Source: Cellulomonas sp. NS3 (GTDB taxonomy: Bacteria; Actinomycetota; Actinomycetes; Actinomycetales; Cellulomonadaceae). Taken from it: a stretch of 64,000 nt of DNA. The notes below the pieces were generated by a model, which was given only the letters and a program-made list of their open reading frames with translations, had not been told where the DNA came from and did no database searches. The stretch lies in assembly GCF_024757985.1 (NCBI RefSeq), contig NZ_CP103289.1, positions 1,240,001-1,304,000 on the forward strand, read 5' to 3'. The first letter of the stretch is position 1; every line of letters begins with the position of its first letter. A program made the position numbers and the translations under genes. Below are positions 55,901 through 63,707 of the stretch, in pieces.

Positions 55901-56434
55901 TCAGCGCCGCGCGGTGTCCGCGGGGCCGTCGGCCGTCGCGCCGTCGTGCTCGCCGCGGGCGTCGTCGCGCTCCGCGGTGAGGTCCTCCAGCAGGTTGCGC
56001 AGCTCCGAGCGCACGAAGTCGCGCGTCGCGACCTCGCTGAGCCCGATCCGCAGCGCCGCGATCTCCCGCGCCAGGAACTCCGTGTCGGCGAGGTTCCGCT
56101 CGGCGCGCTGACGGTCCTGCTCGAGGCTCACGCGGTCGCGGTCGTCCTGCCGGTTCTGCGCGAGCAGGATCAGCGGCGCGGCGTAGGAGGCCTGCACCGA
56201 GAAGAACAGGTTGAGCAGGATGAACGGGTACGGGTCCCAGCGCAGCCCGAACAGCCCGACCGCGTTGATCGTGACCCACACGATCACGAAGCCGGTCATG
56301 TACATCAGGAAGCGCCCGGTGCCCATGAAGCGGGCGAACGCCTCGGCGACCCGGCCGACCGCGTCGGGGTCGCGCTGGAACCGCGGGACCCACGAGCGGC
56401 GCGACTCCTTGGGGGTGTCGAGCCGCTCAGCCAC
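55901..56434 (-). CDS. DUF1003 membrane protein
   Basis: A 177-residue protein of the DUF1003 family: FARFMGTGRFLMYMTGFVIVWVTINAVGL is the first membrane segment, then DPYPFILLNLFFSVQASYAAPLILLAQNRQDDRDR, the family signature, followed by a coiled coil (RQRAERNLADTEFLAREIAALRIGLSE). Function unknown. The start GTG 56434 overlaps the end of the MgtE-N/CBS gene by eight bases. This pair (with mrp just after) is a common arrangement in actinobacteria, and DUF1003 could provide the membrane part for its soluble neighbour. Confidence 0.9.
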   Translation of the reverse strand: MAERLDTPKESRRSWVPRFQRDPDAVGRVAEAFARFMGTGRFLMYMTGFVIVWVTINAVGLFGLRWDPYPFILLNLFFSVQASYAAPLILLAQNRQDDRDRVSLEQDRQRAERNLADTEFLAREIAALRIGLSEVATRDFVRSELRNLLEDLTAERDDARGEHDGATADGPADTARR

Positions 56435-57731
56435 GACGCACCCGCCCGCGGACGGTGCCCGTGCCGCTCGCGGGCAGCGGGCTGTCGTCGTGCTGCTCGC
56501 GCCAGTCCTGCGGCAGGAGGTGGTCGAGGACGTCGTCGACGCTCACCGCGCCGAGCAGCCGGCGCTCCTCGTCGACCACGGGCAGCGCGAGCAGGTTGTA
56601 CGTCGCGAGCAGGCGCGTGACCTGCAGCAGCGGGGCGTCGGCGGTGACCGCGTCGATGTCGGTGTCGACGAGCGAGCCGATCGACTCGTGCGGCGCCTCG
56701 CGCAGCATCCGCTGCAGGTGCACGACGCCGATGAAGCGCCCGGTCGGGGTCTCGAGCGGCGGGCGCGCGACGAACACCATCGAGGCGAGGGCCGGCGCGA
56801 GGTCCTGGCGGCGCACGTGCGCGAGGGCCGCCGCGATCGACGTCTCGGGGCCGAGGATCACGGGCTCGGTCGTCATGAGACCGCCGGCGGTGTTGTCCTC
56901 GTACGCGAGCAGGCGCCGCACGTCCCGCGCCTCCTCCGGCTCCATCAGCTCGAGGAGCTCGGCGGCCTGCTCGTCGGAGAGCTCGCCGAGCAGGTCGGCG
57001 GCGTCGTCGGGCTGCATGGCCTCGAGCACGTCAGCGGCACGGGTGCGCTCGAGCCCGGAGAGGATCGCGACCTGGTCGTCCTCGGGCAGCTCCTCGAGCA
57101 CGTCGGCGAGCCGCTCGTTGTCGAGCGCGTGCGCGACCTCGTTGCGGCGGGTGCTCCCGAGGTCGTGCAGCACGTCCGCCAGGTCGGCCGGCTTGAGGTC
57201 GTCGTAGCTCGCGAGCATGAGCGCCGCGCCCTGCGCCGCCGCCGAGACGCCGAGGCCCGTGACGGCGCCCACGTCGACCAGCAGCGTCTCGCCGCGGCGG
57301 CGCAGCAGCGCCGACTTGCCGGGAACCAGGCGGCGCACGAAGAGCTTGGCGACCACCCAGTCGCCGCTGCGCTGGCGCTCGATCGCGACGTCCTCGACGG
57401 AGGCGCTGCCGCTGCCGTCCGTGAGCTCGACCGTCCGGTCGAGCAGCTCGCCGACGACGAGGGTCTCCGACGTGCGCTGCTCGAACCGGCGCATGTTGAC
57501 CAGGCCCGTCGAGATGACCTGCCCCGCGTCGATCGACGTGACGCGCGTCAGGGGCAGGAAGACGCGGCGCCGGCCGGGGACCTCGACGACCAGCCCGACC
57601 GCGCGGGGGGCTCCCGTCGGGCGCACGAGCACGACGACGTCGCGCACCCGCCCGACCTGGTCCCCGATGGGGTCGAACACCGTGGTCCCGGCGAGGCGCG
57701 CGACGAAGACACGGGTCCCTGCGCTGCTCAC
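56427..57731 (-). CDS. Soluble PRC-barrel / MgtE-N / CBS protein
   Basis: A 434-residue protein with an N-terminal PRC-barrel (VFDPIGDQVGRVRDVVVLVRP), a second PRC-like region, an MgtE N-terminal superhelical domain (KPADLADVLHDLGSTRRNEVAHALD to LLELMEPEEARDVRRLLAYEDNTAGGLMT) and a CBS pair (TEPVILGPETSIAAALAHVR and DIDAVTADAPLLQVTRLLATYNLLALPVVDEERRLLGAVSVDDVLDHLL). It is the sensor half of an Mg2+ transporter without the five-segment channel. Whether it senses Mg2+ for another protein is unknown; DUF1003, translationally coupled to it, is the natural candidate partner. Four 11-base direct repeats lie upstream of its start. Confidence 0.9.
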   Translation of the reverse strand: MSSAGTRVFVARLAGTTVFDPIGDQVGRVRDVVVLVRPTGAPRAVGLVVEVPGRRRVFLPLTRVTSIDAGQVISTGLVNMRRFEQRTSETLVVGELLDRTVELTDGSGSASVEDVAIERQRSGDWVVAKLFVRRLVPGKSALLRRRGETLLVDVGAVTGLGVSAAAQGAALMLASYDDLKPADLADVLHDLGSTRRNEVAHALDNERLADVLEELPEDDQVAILSGLERTRAADVLEAMQPDDAADLLGELSDEQAAELLELMEPEEARDVRRLLAYEDNTAGGLMTTEPVILGPETSIAAALAHVRRQDLAPALASMVFVARPPLETPTGRFIGVVHLQRMLREAPHESIGSLVDTDIDAVTADAPLLQVTRLLATYNLLALPVVDEERRLLGAVSVDDVLDHLLPQDWREQHDDSPLPASGTGTVRGRVRRG

Positions 57732-57769
57732 GGGCGTCAGCCTAGACCGGCGGCACCGTCCCGGCCGGG

Positions 57770-57813
57770 CCGGTCAGGTACCGGTCAGGTGCCGGTCAGG
57801 TGCCGGTCAGGTG
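57770..57813. repeat. Four tandem 11-base repeats (ccggtcaggtg)
   Basis: Units at 57770-57780 (last base a), 57781-57791, 57792-57802 and 57803-57813. The 11-base period places equal faces of each unit on one side of the helix. It lies in the 162-base divergent region between the MgtE-N/CBS gene and the gene at 57894. Confidence 0.9.
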
Positions 57814-57893
57814 TCGGCCGGGCGACGCCGGGGTGCCCGTGGGGTGCGGCGACGCCCCTGGCGTGGGACGGGGCGGCGGGGGAGGATCGTCGC

Positions 57894-58553
57894 ATGTCGA
57901 TGAACAAGGCCTCCCGCGTCCCGACGGCCCCGACCCTCCCCAAGGGCGAGCTCGTCGCCTCCTACGGCACGTACCTCGAGGCCCAGCGCGCGGTCGACCA
58001 CCTCGCCGACAAGCAGTTCCCCGTGCAGCTCGTGACGATCGTGGGAACCGACCTGCGCATGGTGGAGCGGGTCACCGGGCGGCTGTCCTACCCGCGCGTC
58101 GCACTCGCCGGCTTCGCCTCGGGCGCGTGGTTCGGGCTCTTCGTGGGCCTGCTGCTGTCGCTGTTCTCGGAGGAGGGCTCCTCGACGTTCCTCGCGGCGA
58201 TCCTCATCGGCGGCGGGTTCGGGCTGCTCTTCTCGGTCATCACGTACTCGCTCACGGGCGGCAAGCGCGACTTCACGTCGTCGAGCCAAATCGTCGCCTC
58301 GCAGTACGCGGTGCTGTGCGCGGCCGAGCAGGCGCACAAGGCCCGCCACCTGCTCCAGGAGATCGGCGGGGTGCAGTCGGGCTGGCCCGCGCGTCCCGCG
58401 ACCGGCGTGACCCCGCCGTCGGATCCGTCCGGCGCCTACCCGGCGCCGGGCCCCCAGCAGCCCGTGAGCGGCTCGCCGACCGTGCCGCCGGTGACGTCGC
58501 CGGGCGTGACGCCGCCGTCGACCCCGCCCGCGCCGCCGACCGAGCCGCGCTGA
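57894..58553 (+). CDS. General stress protein 17M-like membrane protein
   Basis: A 219-residue protein. The first part (LVASYGTYLEAQRAVDHLADKQFPVQLVTIVGTDLRMVERVTGRLSYPRVALAGFASGAWFGLFVGLLLSLF) is the general stress protein 17M (YflT-like) fold, followed by a second membrane segment (FLAAILIGGGFGLLFSVITYSLTGGKRDF) and a short conserved segment with QYAVLCAAEQAHKARHLL. The last 55 residues are Pro/Ser/Thr-rich. Function unknown, possibly stress-related. ATG 57894 has GGAGG at 57881-57885. It is divergent from the MgtE-N/CBS gene, with the 11-base repeats between them. Confidence 0.88.
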   Translation: MSMNKASRVPTAPTLPKGELVASYGTYLEAQRAVDHLADKQFPVQLVTIVGTDLRMVERVTGRLSYPRVALAGFASGAWFGLFVGLLLSLFSEEGSSTFLAAILIGGGFGLLFSVITYSLTGGKRDFTSSSQIVASQYAVLCAAEQAHKARHLLQEIGGVQSGWPARPATGVTPPSDPSGAYPAPGPQQPVSGSPTVPPVTSPGVTPPSTPPAPPTEPR

Positions 58554-58573
58554 CGCCGCGGCGGTCCCGACGT

Positions 58574-58613
58574 GCGCAGCGCCGGCCCCGGGTGCTCGGT
58601 GCCGGCGCTGCGC
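58574..58613. terminator. Hairpin between convergent genes
   Basis: Perfect 13-base arms (58574-58586 and 58601-58613) with a 14-base loop between the stops of the stress-protein gene (58553) and the alpha-glucosidase gene (58630). Probably bidirectional. Confidence 0.85.
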
Positions 58614-58629
58614 CGCGTCCTCGCTGCCG

Positions 58630-60312
58630 TCAGGCCGACGCCCGCAGCCATGCGGTCGTCGCCCCCGGCAGCGCGTCGCCCTCGAGCGGTGCGCTGCTGA
58701 GCAGGACCTCCCCGGCGGGCAGCGGCGCGGGCCGGTCGCCGAAGTTCGTCACGCACAGCCACCCGCCCGAGCGCCGGAACGCGAGCACGTCGGCCCGGCT
58801 CGTCGTGACCCACGTGAGGCTCTCGTCGCCCTGCAGCTCGTGCCGCAGCGCGAGCGCCTCGCGGTAGAGGGTCAGCGTCGACGCCGGGTCGTCCTCCTGC
58901 GCCTCGACCGCCAGGTCGCGGAACCACTCCGGCTGCGGCAGGAACGGTGCGGCGGAGCTGAACCCGAGCGCGACGCCGTCGCGGGTCCACGGCAGCGGGA
59001 CGCGACAGCCGTCACGCCCCGCGTCGACGCCCGGGTTCCGGAAGAACGACGGGTCCTGGCGCGCCTCGTCCGGGATGTCGGGGACCTCGTGCAGGCCGAG
59101 CTCCTCGCCCTGGTAGAGGTACGACGACCCGGGCAGGGCAAGCTGCAGGAGCGTCGCGGCCCGCGCCCGGCGCAGCCCGAGCTCGTGGTCCAGCGCCGGC
59201 TCGGCCCCGCGCGCGAGCAGCCACGCGCTGCCCTGCTTGTCGGTGCTCGCGCCGCGGGCGGGGAGCCCGTACCGCGTGGCATGGCGCACGACGTCGTGGT
59301 TCGACAGGACCCACGTGGTCGACGAGCCGGACTCCGCGGCGAGCTCGAGGTTGAACGTGATGATCTCCCCGAACTGCGCCGCGTCGAAGTCGGCCTCGAG
59401 CAGGTCGAAGTTGAAGGCCTGGCCGAGTCCCTCGGCGCTCGCGTAGCGGGCGCGGCGCGACGCCTCGACCCACGCCTCGGCGACCGCGGTGCGCGGCGGG
59501 TCGTAGGAGTTGAAGACCTCGCGCCACTCGGCGTAGATCTCGTGCACGTCGTCGCGGTCCCACAGCGGGTGCGTGCCGTCCTTCGGGTGCGCGTCGAGCT
59601 CGGCCTGGGTCGGGAGCGCGTCGGGCAGGTTCTTGGCCAGGCCGTGCGCGACGTCGACGCGGAAGCCGTCGACCCCGCGGTCGGACCAGAACCGCAGCGT
59701 CGTGAGAAAGTCGTCGCGCACCTCGCGGTTCTTCCAGTTGAGGTCGGGCTGCTCCTTGGCGAAGTAGTGCAGGTACCACTGGCCGTCGCCCACGGGCTCC
59801 CACGCGGGTCCCCCGAACGTCGAGGTCCAGTCGGCGGGCGGCAGCGAGCCGTCGGGGCCCGTGCCGTCGCGGAAGACGTACCGGTCGCGGGCCGGGGAGC
59901 CCTTCGGCGACGCGAGCGCCTCCTGGAACCACACGTGCCGGTCGGACGTGTGGTTCGGGACCAGGTCGACGACGACCTTGATGCCGGCGGCGTGCAGCGC
60001 GGCGACGAGCTCGTCGAAGTCCTCGAGCGTGCCCAGGCGCGGGTCGACGGCGCGGTAGTCGTCGACGTCGTAGCCGCCGTCGGCGAGCGCCGAGGGGTAG
60101 AACGGGCTGAGCCACACCGCGTCGACGCCGAGCCGGGCCAGGTACGGCACGCGGCGCGTGATGCCGGGCAGGTCGCCGATGCCGTCGGCGCCGGAGTCCG
60201 CGAACGAGCGCGGGTAGATCTGGTAGACGGCGGCCTGGCGCCACCAGGCGGCCCCGTCACGGCCCAGGTCGGGCGTCGCGCGGGCGTCGAGGACGTCGGT
60301 CACGTCGGTCAT
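58630..60312 (-). CDS. GH13 alpha-glucosidase (oligo-1,6-/alpha-glucoside type)
   Basis: A 560-residue intracellular glycosidase. GH13 regions in order: AVYQIYPRSFADSGADGIGDLPGI, DLVPNHTSDRHVWFQ, GFRVDVAHGLAK with the nucleophile Asp, AEAWVEA with the acid/base Glu, and VLSNHDVVRHATRYG with the third Asp. It lacks a signal peptide, so it splits sugars after import. The operon context (binding protein, two permeases) indicates maltose, trehalose, isomaltose or a similar alpha-glucoside. ATG 60312 has GAGAG before it, and 92 bases separate it from the permease gene. It is the last gene of the operon. Confidence 0.94.
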   Translation of the reverse strand: MTDVTDVLDARATPDLGRDGAAWWRQAAVYQIYPRSFADSGADGIGDLPGITRRVPYLARLGVDAVWLSPFYPSALADGGYDVDDYRAVDPRLGTLEDFDELVAALHAAGIKVVVDLVPNHTSDRHVWFQEALASPKGSPARDRYVFRDGTGPDGSLPPADWTSTFGGPAWEPVGDGQWYLHYFAKEQPDLNWKNREVRDDFLTTLRFWSDRGVDGFRVDVAHGLAKNLPDALPTQAELDAHPKDGTHPLWDRDDVHEIYAEWREVFNSYDPPRTAVAEAWVEASRRARYASAEGLGQAFNFDLLEADFDAAQFGEIITFNLELAAESGSSTTWVLSNHDVVRHATRYGLPARGASTDKQGSAWLLARGAEPALDHELGLRRARAATLLQLALPGSSYLYQGEELGLHEVPDIPDEARQDPSFFRNPGVDAGRDGCRVPLPWTRDGVALGFSSAAPFLPQPEWFRDLAVEAQEDDPASTLTLYREALALRHELQGDESLTWVTTSRADVLAFRRSGGWLCVTNFGDRPAPLPAGEVLLSSAPLEGDALPGATTAWLRASA

Positions 60313-60404
60313 GGAGGGCTCTCGTCTCTCTCTCGGGTGGGGTCCTGCGGTGCGGGGACTGACGGGTCGTCCGTCTCCAGCGTCGGCGCGCTCGGGGCCG
60401 GGCG

Positions 60405-61304
60405 CTACTTGATGGCGCCCTGCGTCACGCCGGCCATGACCCAGCGCTGCGTGAACAGGTAGACGACGATCGCGGGCGCCATGGCCATGAGGTAGGACGC
60501 GAACGCGACGTTGTAGTTGCTGCTGAACTGCGTCTGGAACACGCTCTGCAGCACCGGCAGGGTCTGCTGCGTGGCATCGGCGATGATCAGCGACGGCATC
60601 ATGAAGTCGTTCCACGAGGCGAGGAACGCGAAGATCGCGACCGTCGCGCTCATCGGCGCGAGCAGCGGGAACACGATCCGCCGGAAGACCTGCCACGTCG
60701 ACGCGCCGTCGAGCCGCGCGCTCTCCTCGAGCTCCTCGGGCACCGAGCGCAGGAACGCGGTGAACAGCATGACGCTGAACGACAGCTGGAACATCACGTG
60801 CAGCAGCGCGACGCCGCCGGGGTTGGCGAGCCCGACCATGCCGGTGAGCTTGACCTGCGAGAGGGCGAGCACCGGGAACGGCAGGAACATCGCGGCGAGC
60901 AGGTAGAAGAACGACCAGCGGAAGAACCGGCGGTCCCAGTTCCGCGAGATCGCGTACGCGGCGAGCGAGCTGAGCAGGACCGTCCCGACGACCGTCACGA
61001 GCGTGACGAGCACCGAGATGGTGAACCCGCGCGGGAAGTTCGTGAGCCGCCACGCCTCGACGAACCCGTCGAGGCTGAGCGGCGACGGCAGCGAGAACGC
61101 GTTCCCGTCGACGGACTGCTGGGTCGTCTTGAACGCCATCGTCACCGTGGCGTACAGCGGGGCGAGCACGGCGACCGAGCACAGGAGCAGGACGACGGTG
61201 CCGGGCCTGTTGGTGCGGTCGTCGCGGTCGCGGCTCCTGAGGGCCCGGGTCCGCAGGACGGGGACCTGGGCCGGGGCCGTGGTGCGGAGCGTCTGGTCGG
61301 TCAT
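60405..61304 (-). CDS. Second permease of the alpha-glucoside ABC importer (MalG-like)
   Basis: A 299-residue MalG-type permease with six membrane segments. The EAA loop is EELEESARLDGASTWQVFRRIVFPLLAP, with the conserved Gly. Its ATG 61304 shares one base with the stop of the first permease (TGATG), so the pair is translationally coupled. The N-terminal 40 residues are Arg/Thr-rich and cytosolic. No ATPase gene is in the operon; in actinobacteria such importers use a shared MsiK-type ATPase encoded elsewhere. Confidence 0.92.
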   Translation of the reverse strand: MTDQTLRTTAPAQVPVLRTRALRSRDRDDRTNRPGTVVLLLCSVAVLAPLYATVTMAFKTTQQSVDGNAFSLPSPLSLDGFVEAWRLTNFPRGFTISVLVTLVTVVGTVLLSSLAAYAISRNWDRRFFRWSFFYLLAAMFLPFPVLALSQVKLTGMVGLANPGGVALLHVMFQLSFSVMLFTAFLRSVPEELEESARLDGASTWQVFRRIVFPLLAPMSATVAIFAFLASWNDFMMPSLIIADATQQTLPVLQSVFQTQFSSNYNVAFASYLMAMAPAIVVYLFTQRWVMAGVTQGAIK

Positions 61305-62230
61305 CAGAGGGCCGCCTTCCCGCGGGTGAGGCGGATCTGGAGGAGGGCGAGGACGACCGCGATGAGGAAGAAGATCGTCGCGTTCGCCATCTGGTAGGCG
61401 TAGTCGCCGCCGGTGAAGCCGGAGAAGATCGTCATCGCGACGCTGCGGGTCGCGGTGCCCGGGCCGCCGTTGGTCAGGCCGACGATGATGTCGTAGGCGT
61501 TGAGGAAGTTCTTGAAGCCGATGACGACGTTGATCAGGACGTACCCTGCGACGAGCGGGAGCGTGATCGAGCGCAGCCGCCGCCCCGCGCCCGCACCGTC
61601 GAGCGACGCGGCCTCGTAGACCTCGCCGGGGATCGACAGGATGCCGGCGACGTAGATGAGCAGCGCCGACGGGATCGCCTGCCACGCGGTGACGATGACG
61701 ATGGTCACCCAGGCGAGGTCCGGGTTCGCCAGCATGCTCGTCTCGAGCGGGCCGAACCCGACCGCCTCGGCCGCGCGCGGCAGCGAGTTCGAGAACAGGA
61801 ACGCGAAGACGTACGCGATGACGATGCCCGAGATGACCATGGGCAGCACGAACACCGCCCGCAGGGCCACCGTGCCGCGGATCTTCGAGGTGAGCCCGAC
61901 CGCGAGCAGGAACGCGACGACGTTGACCACGAGCACCGTCACGAGCGCGAACCCGACGGTGAACCCGTACGAGGCGAGGATCGCGGGGTCGGAGAACAGC
62001 GCGACGTAGTTGGTCAGCCCGGTGAAGTCGAGCTCGCCGAAGCCGACCGAGTTCGTGAAGCTCAGCGTGATGCCCATGACGGCGGGCAGGGTGATCGCGA
62101 GCGTGAACAGCACGAGCGCGGGCACGAGGAAGAGGTAGTGCGTCCGGCCGGCGCCGGGGCGCCTGCCGTGCGGGCGGGCCGGTGCCGCGTGCTCGCGGCG
62201 GGCGGCCGGTGGGGCTGTGGTGGTCGCCAT
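61304..62230 (-). CDS. First permease of the alpha-glucoside ABC importer (MalF-like)
   Basis: A 308-residue permease with six membrane segments; the EAA loop is SIPGEVYEAASLDGAGAGRRLRSITLPLVAGY. The first 30 residues are basic and unconserved. ATG 62230 lies 41 bases after the binding-protein stop, inside the same operon. With the MalG-like subunit it forms the membrane pore for a sugar delivered by the binding lipoprotein at 62272-63582. Confidence 0.92.
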   Translation of the reverse strand: MATTTAPPAARREHAAPARPHGRRPGAGRTHYLFLVPALVLFTLAITLPAVMGITLSFTNSVGFGELDFTGLTNYVALFSDPAILASYGFTVGFALVTVLVVNVVAFLLAVGLTSKIRGTVALRAVFVLPMVISGIVIAYVFAFLFSNSLPRAAEAVGFGPLETSMLANPDLAWVTIVIVTAWQAIPSALLIYVAGILSIPGEVYEAASLDGAGAGRRLRSITLPLVAGYVLINVVIGFKNFLNAYDIIVGLTNGGPGTATRSVAMTIFSGFTGGDYAYQMANATIFFLIAVVLALLQIRLTRGKAAL

Positions 62231-62271
62231 GCGGGTTCTCCGGTTCTGTGCGGGTCGAGCCGGGGTTCGGG

Positions 62272-63582
62272 TCAGGAGCGGAAGGCCAGGCGCGACCAGT
62301 CCGCGTCGACCCGGCGCAGGATCGCGTCGGGGTCCGCGCCCGTGACGATCGACTGCGTGTAGTTCTGCAGCGGGATGGACTGCGGCACGAGCTGCGAGGC
62401 GCCGACGTAGAAGTCCGCGCGGTCGTAGTACTCCTGGAGCTCGACGAGCGTCGGGTTCGTGACCGGCGCGGCGTCCTCGGTGACGCCGAACCCGAGGTTG
62501 TCGGCGTTGTAGGTGTCGATGATCTCGGGCTGCATGAGGAACTGGAGGAACTCGCGCGCGGCCTCCTGGCGAGGGGAGGCTTCGGGGATCCACAGCGCGA
62601 GGTCGACGTTGACGCGCACCTTGCGGTCGGCCGGGTCCTCGGTCATCGGCAGCGGGAACGCGCCGACGTCGAGGTCGGGGTTGGTCTTCGCGATCTCGGT
62701 GAGCGCCCAGGGGCCCTGCAGGTACATCGCGGCCTCGCCGCGGGCGAACGCGAGGTTGCCGTCGCCGTAGCCGCGGCTCGGCGCGTCCTCGTTGGTCCAG
62801 CCCGCCAGCCGGACCATCCGCTCGACGGGCTCGCGGAGCTGCTTCTCGAACGACACGGGCGAGGACGGGCCGACGTCGGCGCCCTGCGCCTCGAGCTCGG
62901 TGAAGAACTCGGTGGTGTCGACCATGCCGCCGACGGCGTAGTCGAAGTGCCCCTGTGCGATGGTCCACGGGTCCCGGTAGGTGCTGTAGATCGGTGTGAT
63001 GCCCGCCGATGCGAGCGCCTCGCAGACCGCGGTGAGCTCGGACCAGGTCGTCGGCGGCGTGAGCCCCTGCTGCGCGAAGATCTCGCGGTTGTAGAGCACC
63101 GCCGCGGCCATCAGCGAGTAGGGGATGACGCTCGTGCGGCCGGGGTAGCTTGCGGTGACGTCGATGAGGGGGAGCAGGTCCTTCGTGACCCGTGCCGCCT
63201 CGGGCAGGTCGCCGAGGTCGCTGAGGACGCCGCGCTCGACGTACCGGGAGATCTCGAAGTTGTAGTTGAGCAGCCCGATGTCCGGCGGCTGCTCGCGCAC
63301 GAACGAGCCGGCGAGGTTCGACGTCGCGTCATGGCGGACCCGCACGCGGGACTGGGCCTCGTGGAACTGCTCGATGAGCTCGTCGAAGTAGCCGATGACC
63401 TCGGGCTTCGACTGGAAGAACGTGATCTCGGTGACGCCGGAGCCGGCGCCCGAGCCGCGCGCGCAGCCGGTCAGCGCGAGGCCGGTGGCCGCCGCGCCGA
63501 GCCCGCGCAGGAAGTTCCGCCGGGACAGGTCCCGGGGGCGACCGCCAGTGTCTCCGGGCGGCGGTGCAGGCAGGGAAGGCAC
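62272..63582 (-). CDS. Tat-exported sugar-binding lipoprotein of the alpha-glucoside importer
   Basis: A 436-residue family-1 solute-binding protein. It starts with a twin-arginine lipoprotein signal (SRRNFLRGLGAAATGLALTGC), so it is exported folded by Tat and then lipidated. The mature chain includes TEITFFQSKPEVIGYFDEL and QLVPQSIPLQNYTQSIVTG. GTG 63582 has GAGGAG about nine bases upstream; the open frame extends to 63687 but passes through the AT-rich operator. It is the first gene of the operon with the two permeases and the alpha-glucosidase. A ROK regulator is divergent from it. The exact sugar is unknown. Confidence 0.92.
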   Translation of the reverse strand: MPSLPAPPPGDTGGRPRDLSRRNFLRGLGAAATGLALTGCARGSGAGSGVTEITFFQSKPEVIGYFDELIEQFHEAQSRVRVRHDATSNLAGSFVREQPPDIGLLNYNFEISRYVERGVLSDLGDLPEAARVTKDLLPLIDVTASYPGRTSVIPYSLMAAAVLYNREIFAQQGLTPPTTWSELTAVCEALASAGITPIYSTYRDPWTIAQGHFDYAVGGMVDTTEFFTELEAQGADVGPSSPVSFEKQLREPVERMVRLAGWTNEDAPSRGYGDGNLAFARGEAAMYLQGPWALTEIAKTNPDLDVGAFPLPMTEDPADRKVRVNVDLALWIPEASPRQEAAREFLQFLMQPEIIDTYNADNLGFGVTEDAAPVTNPTLVELQEYYDRADFYVGASQLVPQSIPLQNYTQSIVTGADPDAILRRVDADWSRLAFRS

Positions 63583-63640
63583 GTCGTCGTCTCCTCGTCG
63601 GTAGCCCGGCGGTGCCGGGTGCGCGCGTGGCCCTTGGTTG

Positions 63641-63668
63641 ATCCAGACACTAAATCTAAGTACTGGAT
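63641..63668. promoter_or_regulatory. AT-rich inverted repeat between the alpha-glucoside operon and its ROK gene
   Basis: ATCCAG (63641-63646) and CTGGAT (63663-63668) are inverted copies that enclose 16 mostly A/T bases, the most AT-rich stretch in the window. It lies 59 bases before the binding-protein start and 40 before the ROK start. It is a natural site for the ROK protein. Confidence 0.6.
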
Positions 63669-63695
63669 ATAACGAGGATGGGGCCACTCCGCCCG

Positions 63696-63701
63696 TAAGG
63701 T
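63696..63701 (+). promoter_or_regulatory. -10 of the divergent ROK gene, leaderless
   Basis: TAAGGT ends six bases before the GTG start at 63708, with no ribosome site between. This is the same arrangement as in the other ROK gene and in deoR. Confidence 0.45.
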
Positions 63702-63707
63702 CAAGGC

